Source: Actinomycetes bacterium
Lineage (GTDB): Bacteria > Actinomycetota > Acidimicrobiia > Acidimicrobiales > JAMCPL01
Assembly (NCBI GenBank): GCA_021841005.1
Contig: JAKBVZ010000023.1
Coordinates: 1 to 64,000, forward strand
DNA length: 64,000 nt
Direction: 5' to 3'
The notes beneath the pieces were generated by a model. The model was given only the letters and a program-made list of their open reading frames with translations. It was not told the DNA's origin and ran no database searches. Position numbers and translations under genes: made by a program. Shown here piece after piece: positions 15,981 through 25,178 of this stretch; the first letter of the stretch is position 1; every line of letters starts with the position of its first letter.

Positions 15981-17782
15981 GGAAGACCGTGCATAGTCTT
16001 GTCCCAGTAGTGGGGCCGCGTAATGAGTTGCCACATGGCACGGTAGCTGGCTACGGAGTGCGCCAGCCAGTAGATTGGGTTGAACACCGCTACCCAAGAA
16101 AGTTCGAAAAGCCCGCGCTGGTAGCCCGCTATCATCGATAGGTAGATTATTGCTGCGTTGCCGAAGAAGAAGTCGATGTAACCTACCACCAGCGCCCAAT
16201 GGGGGAGGGGCAGTAAAGAGGGCTCGAACAGTGAGAGCGCGAAAACTGCGTACAGCGGGATTACCGCCAGGAAGATCACCGGAGTTGCTCCAACTAGGAG
16301 CAGGAAGCTCAGGAAGGGCACGACCCCCACCTTGTGGGCCAACCTGATTGGGTGCCGCATGTGGACGATGGTAGTCTGCATATAGCCTTTTATCCACCTG
16401 GAGCGCTGCCTTACAAAGCTAGACAACTGAGAGTTGGCTTCCTCGAAGGTGGTCGAGTCGATTACCTTGACCTTGTAGCCGAGCGCGGCGGCTCTGATAC
16501 CGAGATCAGCGTCTTCGGTCACATTGAACGGATCCCACCCTCCCAGATCTCTGAGTATGCCCGTCCTGAAGTGGTTTGAGGTTCCCCCGAGCGGGATGGG
16601 CAGTCCGAGTAGATCGAGGCCTTTGAGCATGTAATCGAACCACAGAGAATATTCAAGGGTGAAGGCTCGGGTCAACATGTTGCGGTTACGATTGTGATAG
16701 TTGAGTGCAGCCTGTATACACGCCACTGCCTGTGGCAGGTTGCTAAAACTGGCGGCAACCTTGCGGAGTTGGTCAGGCTCTGGCCGATCCTCTGCGTCAT
16801 AGATGACAAGAAGATCACCGGTGGCAAATACCAGCCCGACATTGCATGCTTTTGGTTTGGTGTTGGGACCGCCAGGTGGGACGGTGATAATTGTTATCGT
16901 GGCCGGAGGACGGGCCCGGATTATCGCTTTAAGCGTTTCTTCGTCGTCAGCTTCCATGAGCAACAGGATCTCCAGCTTCTCCGGCGGATAATCTAGAGCC
17001 TCCAGTGCAGTTACGAGACCCTCAACAACCTCGGCCTCTTGATATAGGGGGACCAGGACGCTGTAACGAGGGAGATCACCATCGGCTAGGTCCTCTTCAG
17101 TAGTAGCGTCAAGGCTGGAGCGGCTACCCACTAGCGATACCACGAGCTTGAACGCGATCCCGAGCAAGAATACCACGCTTGCCAGCACCACCAGTGCTGC
17201 ACACGTAAGTCGAGTAGCGAGAACCAGCGCCACCACTAGGGCGGTGAAGGCTGCAGCTAGGACGATCCGCTGTTTGAAGGAGGTGGTATCAGCTGCCGAA
17301 AGGTCCGGATAGTTTCTGGCTAGCTCAAAGCTGGCCAATTCGGCGAGCCCGGAAGCTGCCGCTCGAGCCAGGTACTGGATTAGGTCCCACTCGGTGGTCA
17401 GGTAAAAGTTAACAGGCCGGCCTATGCGCTTCTCAATGATTGAGCGCTGGTCATCATTCAAGATATGGCAGGTTGCCACGCGAACTTTATTGGAACCAAT
17501 TTTGAACGGTGCCCAGCCCAGAATCGCCAACTCCCTTGGATCGAGACCGAGGCTGTGGGGGTCCACGCCACTTTTCTGAGTCAAATCGACTAGGGGAATT
17601 CCATTAGCCTGTGCCAATGCCTGGTATAGATCAATTCGGGCAACCACCTTCCGTTTAACGAAAATGTCGCCGAGACGCACGCGGCTGCACTCTTGGATAT
17701 CTAGTGCTTCATTCAGTTGCTTTTTTGTTATGAGACCTGCTCCAAGCAGAGTCTTGCCGATGCGTTTGTGTTGTGTTCGCAT
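15977..17782 (-). CDS. MshEN-domain glycosyltransferase family 2 (NfrB/BcsA-like)
   Basis: A 601-residue fusion. Residues about 5-150 form a type II secretion ATPase N-terminal (MshEN) domain: LGAGLITKKQLNEALDIQ, RLGDIFVKRKVV, then VRVATCHILND. Two membrane helices follow, then a processive family-2 glycosyltransferase domain with YSVLVPLYQEAEVV, the DxD-like YDAEDRPEPDQL, TEDADLG and the RQRSRWIKG form of the QxxRW motif, and a C-terminal group of helices. MshEN domains often bind c-di-GMP, so the enzyme may be controlled by c-di-GMP, made or degraded by proteins such as the GGDEF-EAL protein at 40.7 kb. Likely makes an extracellular polysaccharide. Confidence 0.88.
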   Translation of the reverse strand: MRTQHKRIGKTLLGAGLITKKQLNEALDIQECSRVRLGDIFVKRKVVARIDLYQALAQANGIPLVDLTQKSGVDPHSLGLDPRELAILGWAPFKIGSNKVRVATCHILNDDQRSIIEKRIGRPVNFYLTTEWDLIQYLARAAASGLAELASFELARNYPDLSAADTTSFKQRIVLAAAFTALVVALVLATRLTCAALVVLASVVFLLGIAFKLVVSLVGSRSSLDATTEEDLADGDLPRYSVLVPLYQEAEVVEGLVTALEALDYPPEKLEILLLMEADDEETLKAIIRARPPATITIITVPPGGPNTKPKACNVGLVFATGDLLVIYDAEDRPEPDQLRKVAASFSNLPQAVACIQAALNYHNRNRNMLTRAFTLEYSLWFDYMLKGLDLLGLPIPLGGTSNHFRTGILRDLGGWDPFNVTEDADLGIRAAALGYKVKVIDSTTFEEANSQLSSFVRQRSRWIKGYMQTTIVHMRHPIRLAHKVGVVPFLSFLLLVGATPVIFLAVIPLYAVFALSLFEPSLLPLPHWALVVGYIDFFFGNAAIIYLSMIAGYQRGLFELSWVAVFNPIYWLAHSVASYRAMWQLITRPHYWDKTMHGLP

Positions 17783-18185
17783 ACCATATTATAAGGCCGC
17801 CTGCGCTTGCCGATCAAAACTAGCAGGGAAAAGCATTACCCATCCACCGGCGTTATGCTCACATGCCGGGTTACGGCCCATGATCATGCAGGTCTATCTT
17901 GGATCTGCCGATCAGGTACAGTAACGGCGGCTGCTGACCCAGCCGTTGCTTTTACTTACGTTGCATTTCGGTTGCTAAACCTACCTCGATTCACTTCCGC
18001 CATCAATACCAAGGCTATGGTCTTTGGTCATTCCAAGGATTTATCTGGGACATTGGCTTGCCTGGCTCATAGGTATCATTGGTGGCGCGCAGTTAGGATT
18101 GCTGGGGTTGCTCCACTACGCGTCTCGCCTGGAGTAACGAATTTGATCCCTACATGATGGCCTAACTGCTCGCTCCAAGGTGACA
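17783..18185. other. Intergenic region, nothing recognised
   Basis: About 400 bases between the glycosyltransferase start and the end of the VirD4-like gene. No frame with family resemblance or ribosome site. It must hold the promoter of the glycosyltransferase pair, but I see no convincing consensus boxes. Confidence 0.4.
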
Positions 18186-19799
18186 TCAACGTTCCAGTCC
18201 ACCACGACTGTTGCGACCGTTACGATCTATTTCAGTGGTGTAGCGCGTAGATCTACCAGCGATGAGCTCCGTGCTATCCATGAGATCTTTCATCTTGTCC
18301 CGCAAAGGTGCAGTTGTGCCTGCGGGTATCCGGCCAGCCTGTTGCACAGCTGTTCGGAATGGTTCACATCGATCATAAGGGGTGGTCTCTACCAAGCTGT
18401 AGCCCGCGTTCTCGTCGATGACTATTGCATGTCCTGGTAATCCACGTGCTATCGTGTCGGCAGGCAACACCGGGCGCATTACTGCGGAAGATGTCTGTGT
18501 AGCTTCCCGGGGCGTACGGTTGCGTGATGTGGCATTTGACAAGTGTCGCAGGAATCCCTGCCGGGTAAGTGGCGTGGACACGGAATGTTCCATGACTGGG
18601 TGTTCGCCTGCAAGTGTCTCGATAGCTTTCAGCGTGTCGATGTCCTTGATACCCCGGAAAACGATAGCCGTCCCGAAGAGTGTCATGAAGCCGCTTGCAT
18701 TATCACGGCCCCATCGGTTGCGTGCCTGCGAGAGATCCTGCAGGGAGACCAGGGCGATGATTCCCTGCCCCCTGCCCTCGCTCGCGATGGACAGCAGCTG
18801 GGGAAGCGGGGCTATGTTGGCTATCTCGTCGAGCGCAAATAATACAGGCGGGCGCGATGGCATCCTGGCGCCTAGTGTGGTGGAGAGAGTATACTCCGCA
18901 ATATCTGTATACGATGCATCTTGGATGGAGGCTACCAGCCCGGCAATGAGCGGAGCATAGGCAGCCTGCTCCGTGCCGGTGGCGCATATGTATATAGTGT
19001 CGTTCGACCGGACGAATGCAGCAGGATCGAACATCTCTCCGGTTGTGGATTCGAGAGCAGCCTCGTCGCGATATGCTCCGAGCAGTCCGGAAGCAGTGGA
19101 CCATATGCCGCTGAGTTCCCTTTCTTCCGTCGATGCAATGCCAGTGAGTAGGTCGAGCGCCAGCGGTGACGCGGATTGCGATTCCTGCAGTATCCGTAAT
19201 GCTTCCATGCAGGTGCGGGTGTCTACCCATTTGATCAGGTCGCGCATAGGCCTGCCGTCTATTGAAGCGGCATGCAGGAGTGGCGCCAGTAATGACTCTG
19301 CCCGCTCGTGCCAGTGATCCCGGGCGGTGCCGGTACTTGCAGTAGCGCCAGCGCTCAGGTGAGCCATGCCGGCCATCGTGGCAGCAATCATCCGTGCGTG
19401 TTTCCAGTCCCCCGCTCGGGTGAGGGGTGACCATCTCAGGTGCTGGACTCCGCTGGGAAGCGGTACGGCGCCACTGGGGTCGTATAGGAATGACCTGCCC
19501 ACAACATTGCGGATACGGTACGTGTCCTGCATTATCTCGGTCTTGGTGGACGTGGACAGTACTGCGCCGGGTGCAGTGAGTATAGATGGTATTACGATGC
19601 AGGAAGTCTTGCCTGCTCCAGGTGGGCCGAGCACCAGGAGATGCCTCTCAGGAGCCGTCCACATATAGCCACGTGAAGTTCTACCAAGATATATCGGTCC
19701 TTGCGCAAGCGATTTGAGAGCGCGTAGGGAGCAACGCGGATCTTCAGCATTGGCGGGGAACGACGTCATGGTCGAGATAATATCAGGGTTGTTGGACAC
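18186..19799 (-). CDS. Orphan VirD4/TraG-like coupling ATPase
   Basis: A 537-residue AAA+ ATPase of the type IV coupling protein family: Walker A LVLGPPGAGKTS, the following VLSTSTKTEIMQ and FLYDPSG patterns, Walker B PVLFALDEIANIAPLPQL, and the downstream GIIALVSLQDLSQARNRWG motif. There is no N-terminal membrane segment, unlike VirD4 proper. GTG start at 19799; ATG 19769 is an alternative. Coupling proteins deliver DNA or protein substrates to type IV secretion channels, but no relaxase, VirB4 or pilus gene lies in this window, so it is an orphan here. It may act with a system elsewhere or be a remnant of an integrated element. Confidence 0.85.
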   Translation of the reverse strand: MSNNPDIISTMTSFPANAEDPRCSLRALKSLAQGPIYLGRTSRGYMWTAPERHLLVLGPPGAGKTSCIVIPSILTAPGAVLSTSTKTEIMQDTYRIRNVVGRSFLYDPSGAVPLPSGVQHLRWSPLTRAGDWKHARMIAATMAGMAHLSAGATASTGTARDHWHERAESLLAPLLHAASIDGRPMRDLIKWVDTRTCMEALRILQESQSASPLALDLLTGIASTEERELSGIWSTASGLLGAYRDEAALESTTGEMFDPAAFVRSNDTIYICATGTEQAAYAPLIAGLVASIQDASYTDIAEYTLSTTLGARMPSRPPVLFALDEIANIAPLPQLLSIASEGRGQGIIALVSLQDLSQARNRWGRDNASGFMTLFGTAIVFRGIKDIDTLKAIETLAGEHPVMEHSVSTPLTRQGFLRHLSNATSRNRTPREATQTSSAVMRPVLPADTIARGLPGHAIVIDENAGYSLVETTPYDRCEPFRTAVQQAGRIPAGTTAPLRDKMKDLMDSTELIAGRSTRYTTEIDRNGRNSRGGLER

Positions 19800-19933
19800 T
19801 TTACATGTGTGTGGTGCATGACACTGTGCATTCCCTGCAAGTGTGCGCCAGCAGCCAACTCCTGGTCAGGGCGGTGTACGAACAGTCTTGTTACCGGATA
19901 ATGCGTCTATGATAGATTTTTTGGCGGAAATAC

Positions 19934-19961
19934 TTGACGTAGCCTCAGAAATTGCTATCTT
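19934..19961 (+). promoter_or_regulatory. Promoter of the HU gene
   Basis: TTGACG (19934-19939) and TATCTT (19956-19961), spacer 16 bases, close to the housekeeping sigma consensus. The expected start of transcription is about 30 bases before the GTG at 20001. Confidence 0.6.
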
Positions 19962-20000
19962 ATTACAGTAATCCCGCAACATGACAATAAGGAGGTGGCG

Positions 20001-20429
20001 GTGAACAAGGCAGAAATAGTAGATAGCATAAGCCAAGAGACAGGAGTGATGAAGCGCCATGTCGAGCAGGTGGTCAATTCGCTGTTTTCTACAGTGGCCA
20101 GTGAGCTCAAAGCAGGGCGTAGGCTATCTGTCATAGGATTCGGTTCGTTCGTCCCTACCAAGCGTCGTGCGAGGCCAGGCCGCAATCCACGTACTGGAGA
20201 GCCGATCAAGATACCGGCGTCCAAGGGTGTCCGTTTCTCCGCCGGTAGCGCCCTGAAGGACGTCCTCAATGGCAAGGCTCCCGCGAAGAAGGCAGTTGCC
20301 AAGAAAGCGGTAGCGAAGAAGGCTCCCGCGAAGAAGGTAGTTGCCAAGAAAGCTCCTGTAAAGAAGGCTCCCGCGAAGAAGGTAGTTGCCAAGAAAGCTC
20401 CTGTAAAGAAGGCAGCTACCCAGAGGTAG
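20001..20429 (+). CDS. hup: HU-family DNA-binding protein with Lys/Ala/Pro tail
   Basis: About 142 residues. The N-terminal 90 form a complete HU/IHF fold: MNKAEIVDSIS, the dimer helices, then the DNA-binding arm with GFGSFVPTKRRARPGRNPRTG and VRFSAGSALKD. The C-terminal 50 residues are repeats of Ala-Lys-Lys-Ala-Pro/Val type, as in mycobacterial HupB, and resemble histone H1 tails. I choose the GTG at 20001, which has AAGGAGG six to seven bases upstream and gives the standard N-terminus; GTG 19995 overlaps the ribosome site. Compacts the nucleoid and probably influences global expression. Confidence 0.95.
   Translation: MNKAEIVDSISQETGVMKRHVEQVVNSLFSTVASELKAGRRLSVIGFGSFVPTKRRARPGRNPRTGEPIKIPASKGVRFSAGSALKDVLNGKAPAKKAVAKKAVAKKAPAKKVVAKKAPVKKAPAKKVVAKKAPVKKAATQR
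20322..20411 (+). repeat. Exact 45-bp tandem duplication in the HU tail
   Basis: Two identical 45-base units (20322-20366 and 20367-20411), each encoding a 15-residue Lys/Ala/Pro/Val block. Identity at the DNA level, including third positions, points to a recent duplication. Confidence 0.95.
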
Positions 20430-20472
20430 GTGCGGTAGCGAGCCACCTACTGGCTACGATCCAATCTATAGC

Positions 20473-20576
20473 GGAGCAGTTTCCTGCGTGGATGGGCTGG
20501 TGGAGCTATTACACGGGCTGCGGCATAGTGGCCGCAGCGGACGGGAGCAGTTTCCTGCGTGGATGGGCTGGTGGAG
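20473..20576. repeat. 33-bp direct repeat flanking an 8-bp hairpin
   Basis: Identical 33-base copies at 20473-20505 and 20544-20576, separated by 38 bases that contain GCTGCGGC, a 6-base loop, and GCCGCAGC. The element lies between the convergent HU and FbiD-LmbE genes, so the hairpin may act as a two-way terminator, although there is no T-run. Confidence 0.85.
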
Positions 20577-22013
20577 TCATAGATCAGTCAGCAGATGGAA
20601 TGCTTCGCCGCGAGTGATGCCCGTGACGAGGTTGCCGTGCATCCGCGCACTGTACTCAAGACGGGCCGCCAGTGAAGATGAGCCAGCGGTGCTGGACCTT
20701 GGCTCATCTGTGTCTACATTGTCCATGTCTGGGCCAGGCATGGTTTGTGGGTCTATCCCGAATGTGGATTGCAGCTGGCTACGATGCGCAAGAATGGCAT
20801 CCAGCTTGGTGTCCAAGTACTTGCTTATGTCCTCCACGTGATTTGGCTGGTCGGCTTCGAAGAGAAGTAATGCTTCAGGTCTGTGAGGGTCGGTTGGCGA
20901 ATCAGGGGAGAACGTGTGATCTCTTGCAGCTACGATGGCATCGATAGTTACAAAGCCTGCATTCCTGTGGTCAGGGTGTAGCCTGTACCTTCTCCACGGA
21001 TCGTGTCCCAGTATGATCTGCGGTCGTAATGACCGGATGATTTTGCTGATCTCATAGCGGTTGGCGAGATTGTATTCCAGTTCACCGTCGACAGCACCCA
21101 GCCAGATTATATTTTCCGCTCCAGTGGAGGTGAGCCTGCGCGCTGACTCAATCTGCTCTTCTTCGCGCAGTGAGGCCAGCATTGCAGGGCTGGAGGACCT
21201 GTCCCAGGTGCCTTTCGATCCGTCGGTAAGTATGAGGTAATAGATAGTTGCTCCACCAGCTGCCCACTTTGCAAGAGTGCCACCGCATCCTAACTCGATA
21301 TCATCGGGATGTGCACCAATGGCCAGTGCTGAGGCTGGTACAGGCAGTCCCGTGCTCAAATTACCAGGAGGTGACATCGTGGAAGGAAGTTCCAGCACTG
21401 GCAAGTACGATGGATAGGCAGTGCCGAATGCCTTGTACAGATCGTCCGGCATGTCGACATCAAGGCCAAGATCCGAGTCCCGGATGATTCTTAGCTGTAG
21501 GCTACTGCGTAGGGCTTCATCGAGGTGACGCCGGAAAGACCCTTGCCCGTAGGAAAATTTGAATTTGCATCCGGCAGGTATACATATGACATTGGTACCG
21601 GACTCGTAACGATCGGGTACGAGAGTAATGCCATTGTACCCTGATAACCGCGTCAGGTTGCTTGCATGCGGAAGGTCGGAATGGGCTATGATTACTTCTG
21701 AAGCACCGTATGCAAACAGAGCATCCACGCCGCTGCTTACAGCTTGATTCAATCCTTGAGAGGGTTCCTGCAGTACGATTGCACCCCTGCTCGTTGCCCA
21801 CTGGCTTACCTCGCTGTCGTCACATACTACTGCACAGGGTAGCGGACGGGCCGCCTCGAGCACATGCTCAGCCATCTCCCTGGCCAATCTGGCTCGGGCA
21901 TTGGACGTGAGAACATTGGTGAGGCGTAGTTTTGCCTGGTCGAAACGCTTCACGGGAATGAGCACGACTGGCGAGCCCGTTAGGGCTGCCCGTGATGTCT
22001 TGTTCAAATCCAC
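20577..22013 (-). CDS. FbiD/CofC-like guanylyltransferase fused to LmbE/PIG-L deacetylase
   Basis: A 478-residue two-domain protein. Residues about 12-215 match the 2-phospholactate/PEP guanylyltransferase of coenzyme F420 synthesis: VVLIPVKRFDQAKLRL, EPSQGLNQA, IIAHSDLPH, SGTNVICIP, FSYGQGSFRRHLDEA and LDVDMPDDL. Residues about 230-475 match the LmbE/PIG-L zinc deacetylase family: AIGAHPDDIELGCGGTL, ILTDGSKG and the zinc-ligand segment RLHPDHRNAG; this family includes mycothiol enzymes MshB and Mca. Both domains look intact. The fusion would link F420 synthesis with thiol or sugar deacetylation, but the biological link is inference. Upstream lies a GH38 mannosidase on the same strand. Confidence 0.85.
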   Translation of the reverse strand: MDLNKTSRAALTGSPVVLIPVKRFDQAKLRLTNVLTSNARARLAREMAEHVLEAARPLPCAVVCDDSEVSQWATSRGAIVLQEPSQGLNQAVSSGVDALFAYGASEVIIAHSDLPHASNLTRLSGYNGITLVPDRYESGTNVICIPAGCKFKFSYGQGSFRRHLDEALRSSLQLRIIRDSDLGLDVDMPDDLYKAFGTAYPSYLPVLELPSTMSPPGNLSTGLPVPASALAIGAHPDDIELGCGGTLAKWAAGGATIYYLILTDGSKGTWDRSSSPAMLASLREEEQIESARRLTSTGAENIIWLGAVDGELEYNLANRYEISKIIRSLRPQIILGHDPWRRYRLHPDHRNAGFVTIDAIVAARDHTFSPDSPTDPHRPEALLLFEADQPNHVEDISKYLDTKLDAILAHRSQLQSTFGIDPQTMPGPDMDNVDTDEPRSSTAGSSSLAARLEYSARMHGNLVTGITRGEAFHLLTDL

Positions 22014-22190
22014 GAGTACCGCCAGGCAGGGTAGAGTAGGTCCATACGGAAAGCATATGATGTATGCATGAGCAATGCTAATGAGGTGGTTGCTAGGATG
22101 AGCTCAAAGGGAGACCATGTGGACGGAGGAGGCGCGGAGGGCCATCCCCCGGAGGTTGCCGACGCCACCTCGGCCGGTACCATGCCTACT

Positions 22191-22289
22191 GGGGGTGATG
22201 CTGGTGATAGTAATGGTGCCGACGGGGGTGATGCTGGTGATAGTAATGGTGCCGACGGGGGTGATGCTGGTGATGGTATTACTGATGGT
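22191..22289. repeat. 33-bp tandem repeat between two minus-strand genes
   Basis: Two exact 33-base units (22191-22223, 22224-22256) and a third diverging copy. It lies in the 291-base gap between the alpha-mannosidase gene and the FbiD-LmbE gene. Open frames cross it on both strands (Gly/Asp/Ala-rich on plus, Ser/Pro-rich on minus), but neither resembles a known protein, so I list it as a non-coding repeat. Confidence 0.9.
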
Positions 22290-22304
22290 AATGCAAGTGC
22301 CTGG

Positions 22305-25178
22305 TCACGAGCGGCGGATCCTGAGGGTGATGATCCCGAAAGGCTTGAGATCGATGGCCCCGTCGAAGGTGCTTGAAACCCTTCCAGTGAGATCAATCAC
22401 ATCTCCAGTGTAGCCCGTTGCTATTATGGTCGTTGGCCGATCTGCAGGGTTGAAAAGTCGTATATCGAGAAATTCTCCTGTACGGGTAAGAGCAGATACC
22501 TTGGCTGTGCCTGGGTCGATCTCGAGAGCGGAACCAACAGGTTCTCTCCACCCGCCTCCCTGTGGGTAGATTATTTCAAGGGGGAGGAACACGTCTTCCA
22601 TGAATCTATAAGGATCGTCGCAGTTCACCATCAGGGCATAGTTGGCTACGATGCGCTGACCGAGCATCTTCAGTCCCTCCACCTCCACCAGCGGTCCTGC
22701 AGGGAAAGGCCTGTAGCGCATCCCCAGCCTGGACAGCATGGATGTAGAGCGAAGGAGAGTTACCGCCATGGCGCTGGCCACAGGACCATCCGCGGCATCC
22801 AGCAGGTCGATCAGTTCGTATTCGCATAATCCTTGGTGGACTACGGTCAGCCCTCCTGCCGAGACGAATCCTCTGGAGGGGAAAGTGGGCAGGCCGTACT
22901 CCTCCGGTCTTCCTTCGGCATCCAGCCCTCGTTCCACAGTGCCAAACGCGCATCCTGCCGATGACCGGTTGGCAGGATGGGGTAGAGGGAAGTGCACGCG
23001 CAACCTGTGGTCCTGAGAGGGATTGATGAAGGAGGTGCAAACCCGGACGTACGGTTCATCGGCTCTTAGTTCGAGCCGGGTGTCTACTATCACCTGGTTT
23101 TCGCCGGTGCGCTTCGAGAGGTTGCTGTCGAGCGAAGCAGGCCATGCAAAGGTGGATCTTATCTTTACCTGGGCTCTCTGCGGGCCGCTCTCTTCGGTGA
23201 CGACATTCACAGTGCGAGGACGGTCCACAACGGTATCCACTGGCGGGGGAGAGTAGTTGTAGGAATCCCCAGCATCTCCACCATCCACCAGCCGGCCCAT
23301 GCCGGCAAGCCCGTTCAGGGTAAATGTTCCATCTGCCTGATTGATCTCGATGTCCACAAGGCCATTCCCCAGCCATATGGTGGGCCTGGCATCCGGATGC
23401 TCCAGGTTTGAACCGATCATCGCGTTCGAGCTGGTTTTCACGTCCGTCCTAGTTCCTGTGTCTGCACTGGTTCCGGTCTCTGTGGCAGATGCAGGATGAT
23501 CCAGCGCGGCGGCGCTGAAAGGCTTCCATCCGTATCCTGGGACGTCCGTCACTCTTGCGATCACACGCCTGGTTGGCTTCCTGTCCAGGTGAACATGGAT
23601 TGGCAATTGAGGCGAATGCTTGATTGCTGCCAGCAGCTCCTGCTTGTATGCATCGAGTTGCAGACCAATGGCTTCCCTCGGCCCGAGGGATACATGTACC
23701 TCTATGGAGGATGCAAGCGTCTCGATGGTTATGTTCTGCACAAAGCTGGTACTGTCGATTTTCGGAGAATTCAAGCCCGGCAGGAAGTTCTTGATGGCAT
23801 CTGAGTCGAACGTGAGCATTCCTGGTCCTGTGGCAGACTCCTCCAGTACCTGGATAGCAGCGTCCGGCGTGGCAAGTACTCCACTTGCATCCAATCCTGC
23901 CTCTAGGGTCAGCTCGACCATGCCTGATCGTGAAAATGGCGAGGGATTCACAACCACGATGCCTGGATCGGCGAGAGAGCCAGCCAGTGAATCGATGGCA
24001 ACTCCTGCCAGCCTACTGGTTATCTGGCGCGCTTGGGCGAATCTTCCCAGTACCTCGTCCACCACCTCGTCCACCGAGCAAGCACATATCGAATCATGAG
24101 CTGCATTCTGCACGATCAATTTCCATGCGGTATCCAGGAATCGATCGGGCCACTTGCCAGGATCCAGGAATAGGGCGCAGTATGGTTCCGTCCTCTTTTC
24201 CATCTCGAGAAAAGCCTTGTCTGCAGCGATCTTCACGTCTACCCGGTTGGAAGCGACTCCCATGAGTAGGTTGGATCTCGCGCCGGAACGCAGTTCTCCG
24301 TGCCACAACGGCAGTCCTTCGTCAGCTTGGCCAGCGTGGCTGGCGTCATGGGCAATGTTGCCGCCACGGTGGTTGCAATCGAGGGCCTCAGGTAGGCTGG
24401 TGACCTTGAACGCCACATCGTCGATTCCGATATCGCTCCATGCTGACTTTTCTTCACGGAGCGCAAGCACCTCCCGCGCTCTTTCGAGAGTGTGCGACAG
24501 ATGTGCCTGGGGTAGCTGGTGATCGCTGCCGTTCATCACGAGCAGCCTGCCCGATCCGTCCATGAAAGGTGAGAACCGTTCCACTATCTCACGGACGCGT
24601 CCGAGCAGTATGTGTGGGTCTTCAGGGAGGGTGACTCCGTTGGAATAGCCTTCGAGGAGATATTCCGTGTGTACGGAGGATCCGTCGGGTGATTGCCATG
24701 CAAACTCCGTCCGTTCGATGGCAGATGGCACCCCGCGCCATACCACCGCCTGGTCTAATCCTGCCAAGGTGAGCAGTTGAGGCATTTGCGCGATGTGGCC
24801 GAACATGTCGGGCAAGTAGCCTACCTGCATGGGTGCGGCGAACTCAGCGGCCCTGGACATACCCATCTGAAGGTTGCGAACCAGGGTCTCTCCAGATACG
24901 AGGAACTCGTCGGCCAGAACATACCATGGTCCTACCGTGAGCCGTCCAGCTCCTGCGAGAGCTTTCATGCGTGTCTCGTTCTCCGGGCGGATTGCGAGGT
25001 AGTCGTCGACCATGGCCATCTGACCGTCCAGCAGGAAGCAGCGGTATCCTGGGTCGTTCTCCATCAGGTCCAGGAGAGAGTCGATTGTTTCGACCAGCTT
25101 GAAACGGAATTCTTGGAATGGCATGTACCATTCTCTGTCCCAATGCGTATGAGGGACTATGAATACATCAAGTTGCAT
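22305..25178 (-). CDS. GH38 alpha-mannosidase
   Basis: About 957 residues. The N-terminal catalytic domain begins FIVPHTHWDREWY, the hallmark of glycoside hydrolase family 38 with its zinc ligands His and Asp, and continues with GYLPDMFGHIAQMPQLL. The catalytic-domain pattern NAAHDSICACSVDEVVDEV and the long C-terminal beta domains are also typical. I choose ATG 25178, two residues before the conserved core; the frame extends to 25310. No signal peptide, so cytoplasmic. A Ser/Thr-rich stretch near the middle (ETGTSADTGTRTDVKTSSN) looks like an insertion. Probably trims alpha-mannosides taken up or recycled from cell-wall glycans. Confidence 0.93.
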   Translation of the reverse strand: MQLDVFIVPHTHWDREWYMPFQEFRFKLVETIDSLLDLMENDPGYRCFLLDGQMAMVDDYLAIRPENETRMKALAGAGRLTVGPWYVLADEFLVSGETLVRNLQMGMSRAAEFAAPMQVGYLPDMFGHIAQMPQLLTLAGLDQAVVWRGVPSAIERTEFAWQSPDGSSVHTEYLLEGYSNGVTLPEDPHILLGRVREIVERFSPFMDGSGRLLVMNGSDHQLPQAHLSHTLERAREVLALREEKSAWSDIGIDDVAFKVTSLPEALDCNHRGGNIAHDASHAGQADEGLPLWHGELRSGARSNLLMGVASNRVDVKIAADKAFLEMEKRTEPYCALFLDPGKWPDRFLDTAWKLIVQNAAHDSICACSVDEVVDEVLGRFAQARQITSRLAGVAIDSLAGSLADPGIVVVNPSPFSRSGMVELTLEAGLDASGVLATPDAAIQVLEESATGPGMLTFDSDAIKNFLPGLNSPKIDSTSFVQNITIETLASSIEVHVSLGPREAIGLQLDAYKQELLAAIKHSPQLPIHVHLDRKPTRRVIARVTDVPGYGWKPFSAAALDHPASATETGTSADTGTRTDVKTSSNAMIGSNLEHPDARPTIWLGNGLVDIEINQADGTFTLNGLAGMGRLVDGGDAGDSYNYSPPPVDTVVDRPRTVNVVTEESGPQRAQVKIRSTFAWPASLDSNLSKRTGENQVIVDTRLELRADEPYVRVCTSFINPSQDHRLRVHFPLPHPANRSSAGCAFGTVERGLDAEGRPEEYGLPTFPSRGFVSAGGLTVVHQGLCEYELIDLLDAADGPVASAMAVTLLRSTSMLSRLGMRYRPFPAGPLVEVEGLKMLGQRIVANYALMVNCDDPYRFMEDVFLPLEIIYPQGGGWREPVGSALEIDPGTAKVSALTRTGEFLDIRLFNPADRPTTIIATGYTGDVIDLTGRVSSTFDGAIDLKPFGIITLRIRRS

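Noticed and set aside
15981..16397. N-terminal extension of the multi-pass membrane protein
   Set aside because: It lies inside the glycosyltransferase gene in another frame; the ATG overlapping that gene's stop is a far better start.
19955..20446. Minus-strand Phe/Ala/Gly/Thr repeat protein opposite hup
   Set aside because: It is the mirror of the Lys/Ala-rich HU tail; there is no independent support.
22068..22376. Gly/Asp-rich protein gene on the plus strand over the 33-bp repeats
   Set aside because: It overlaps the end of the mannosidase gene, lacks a ribosome site, and its openness is explained by the repeat composition.
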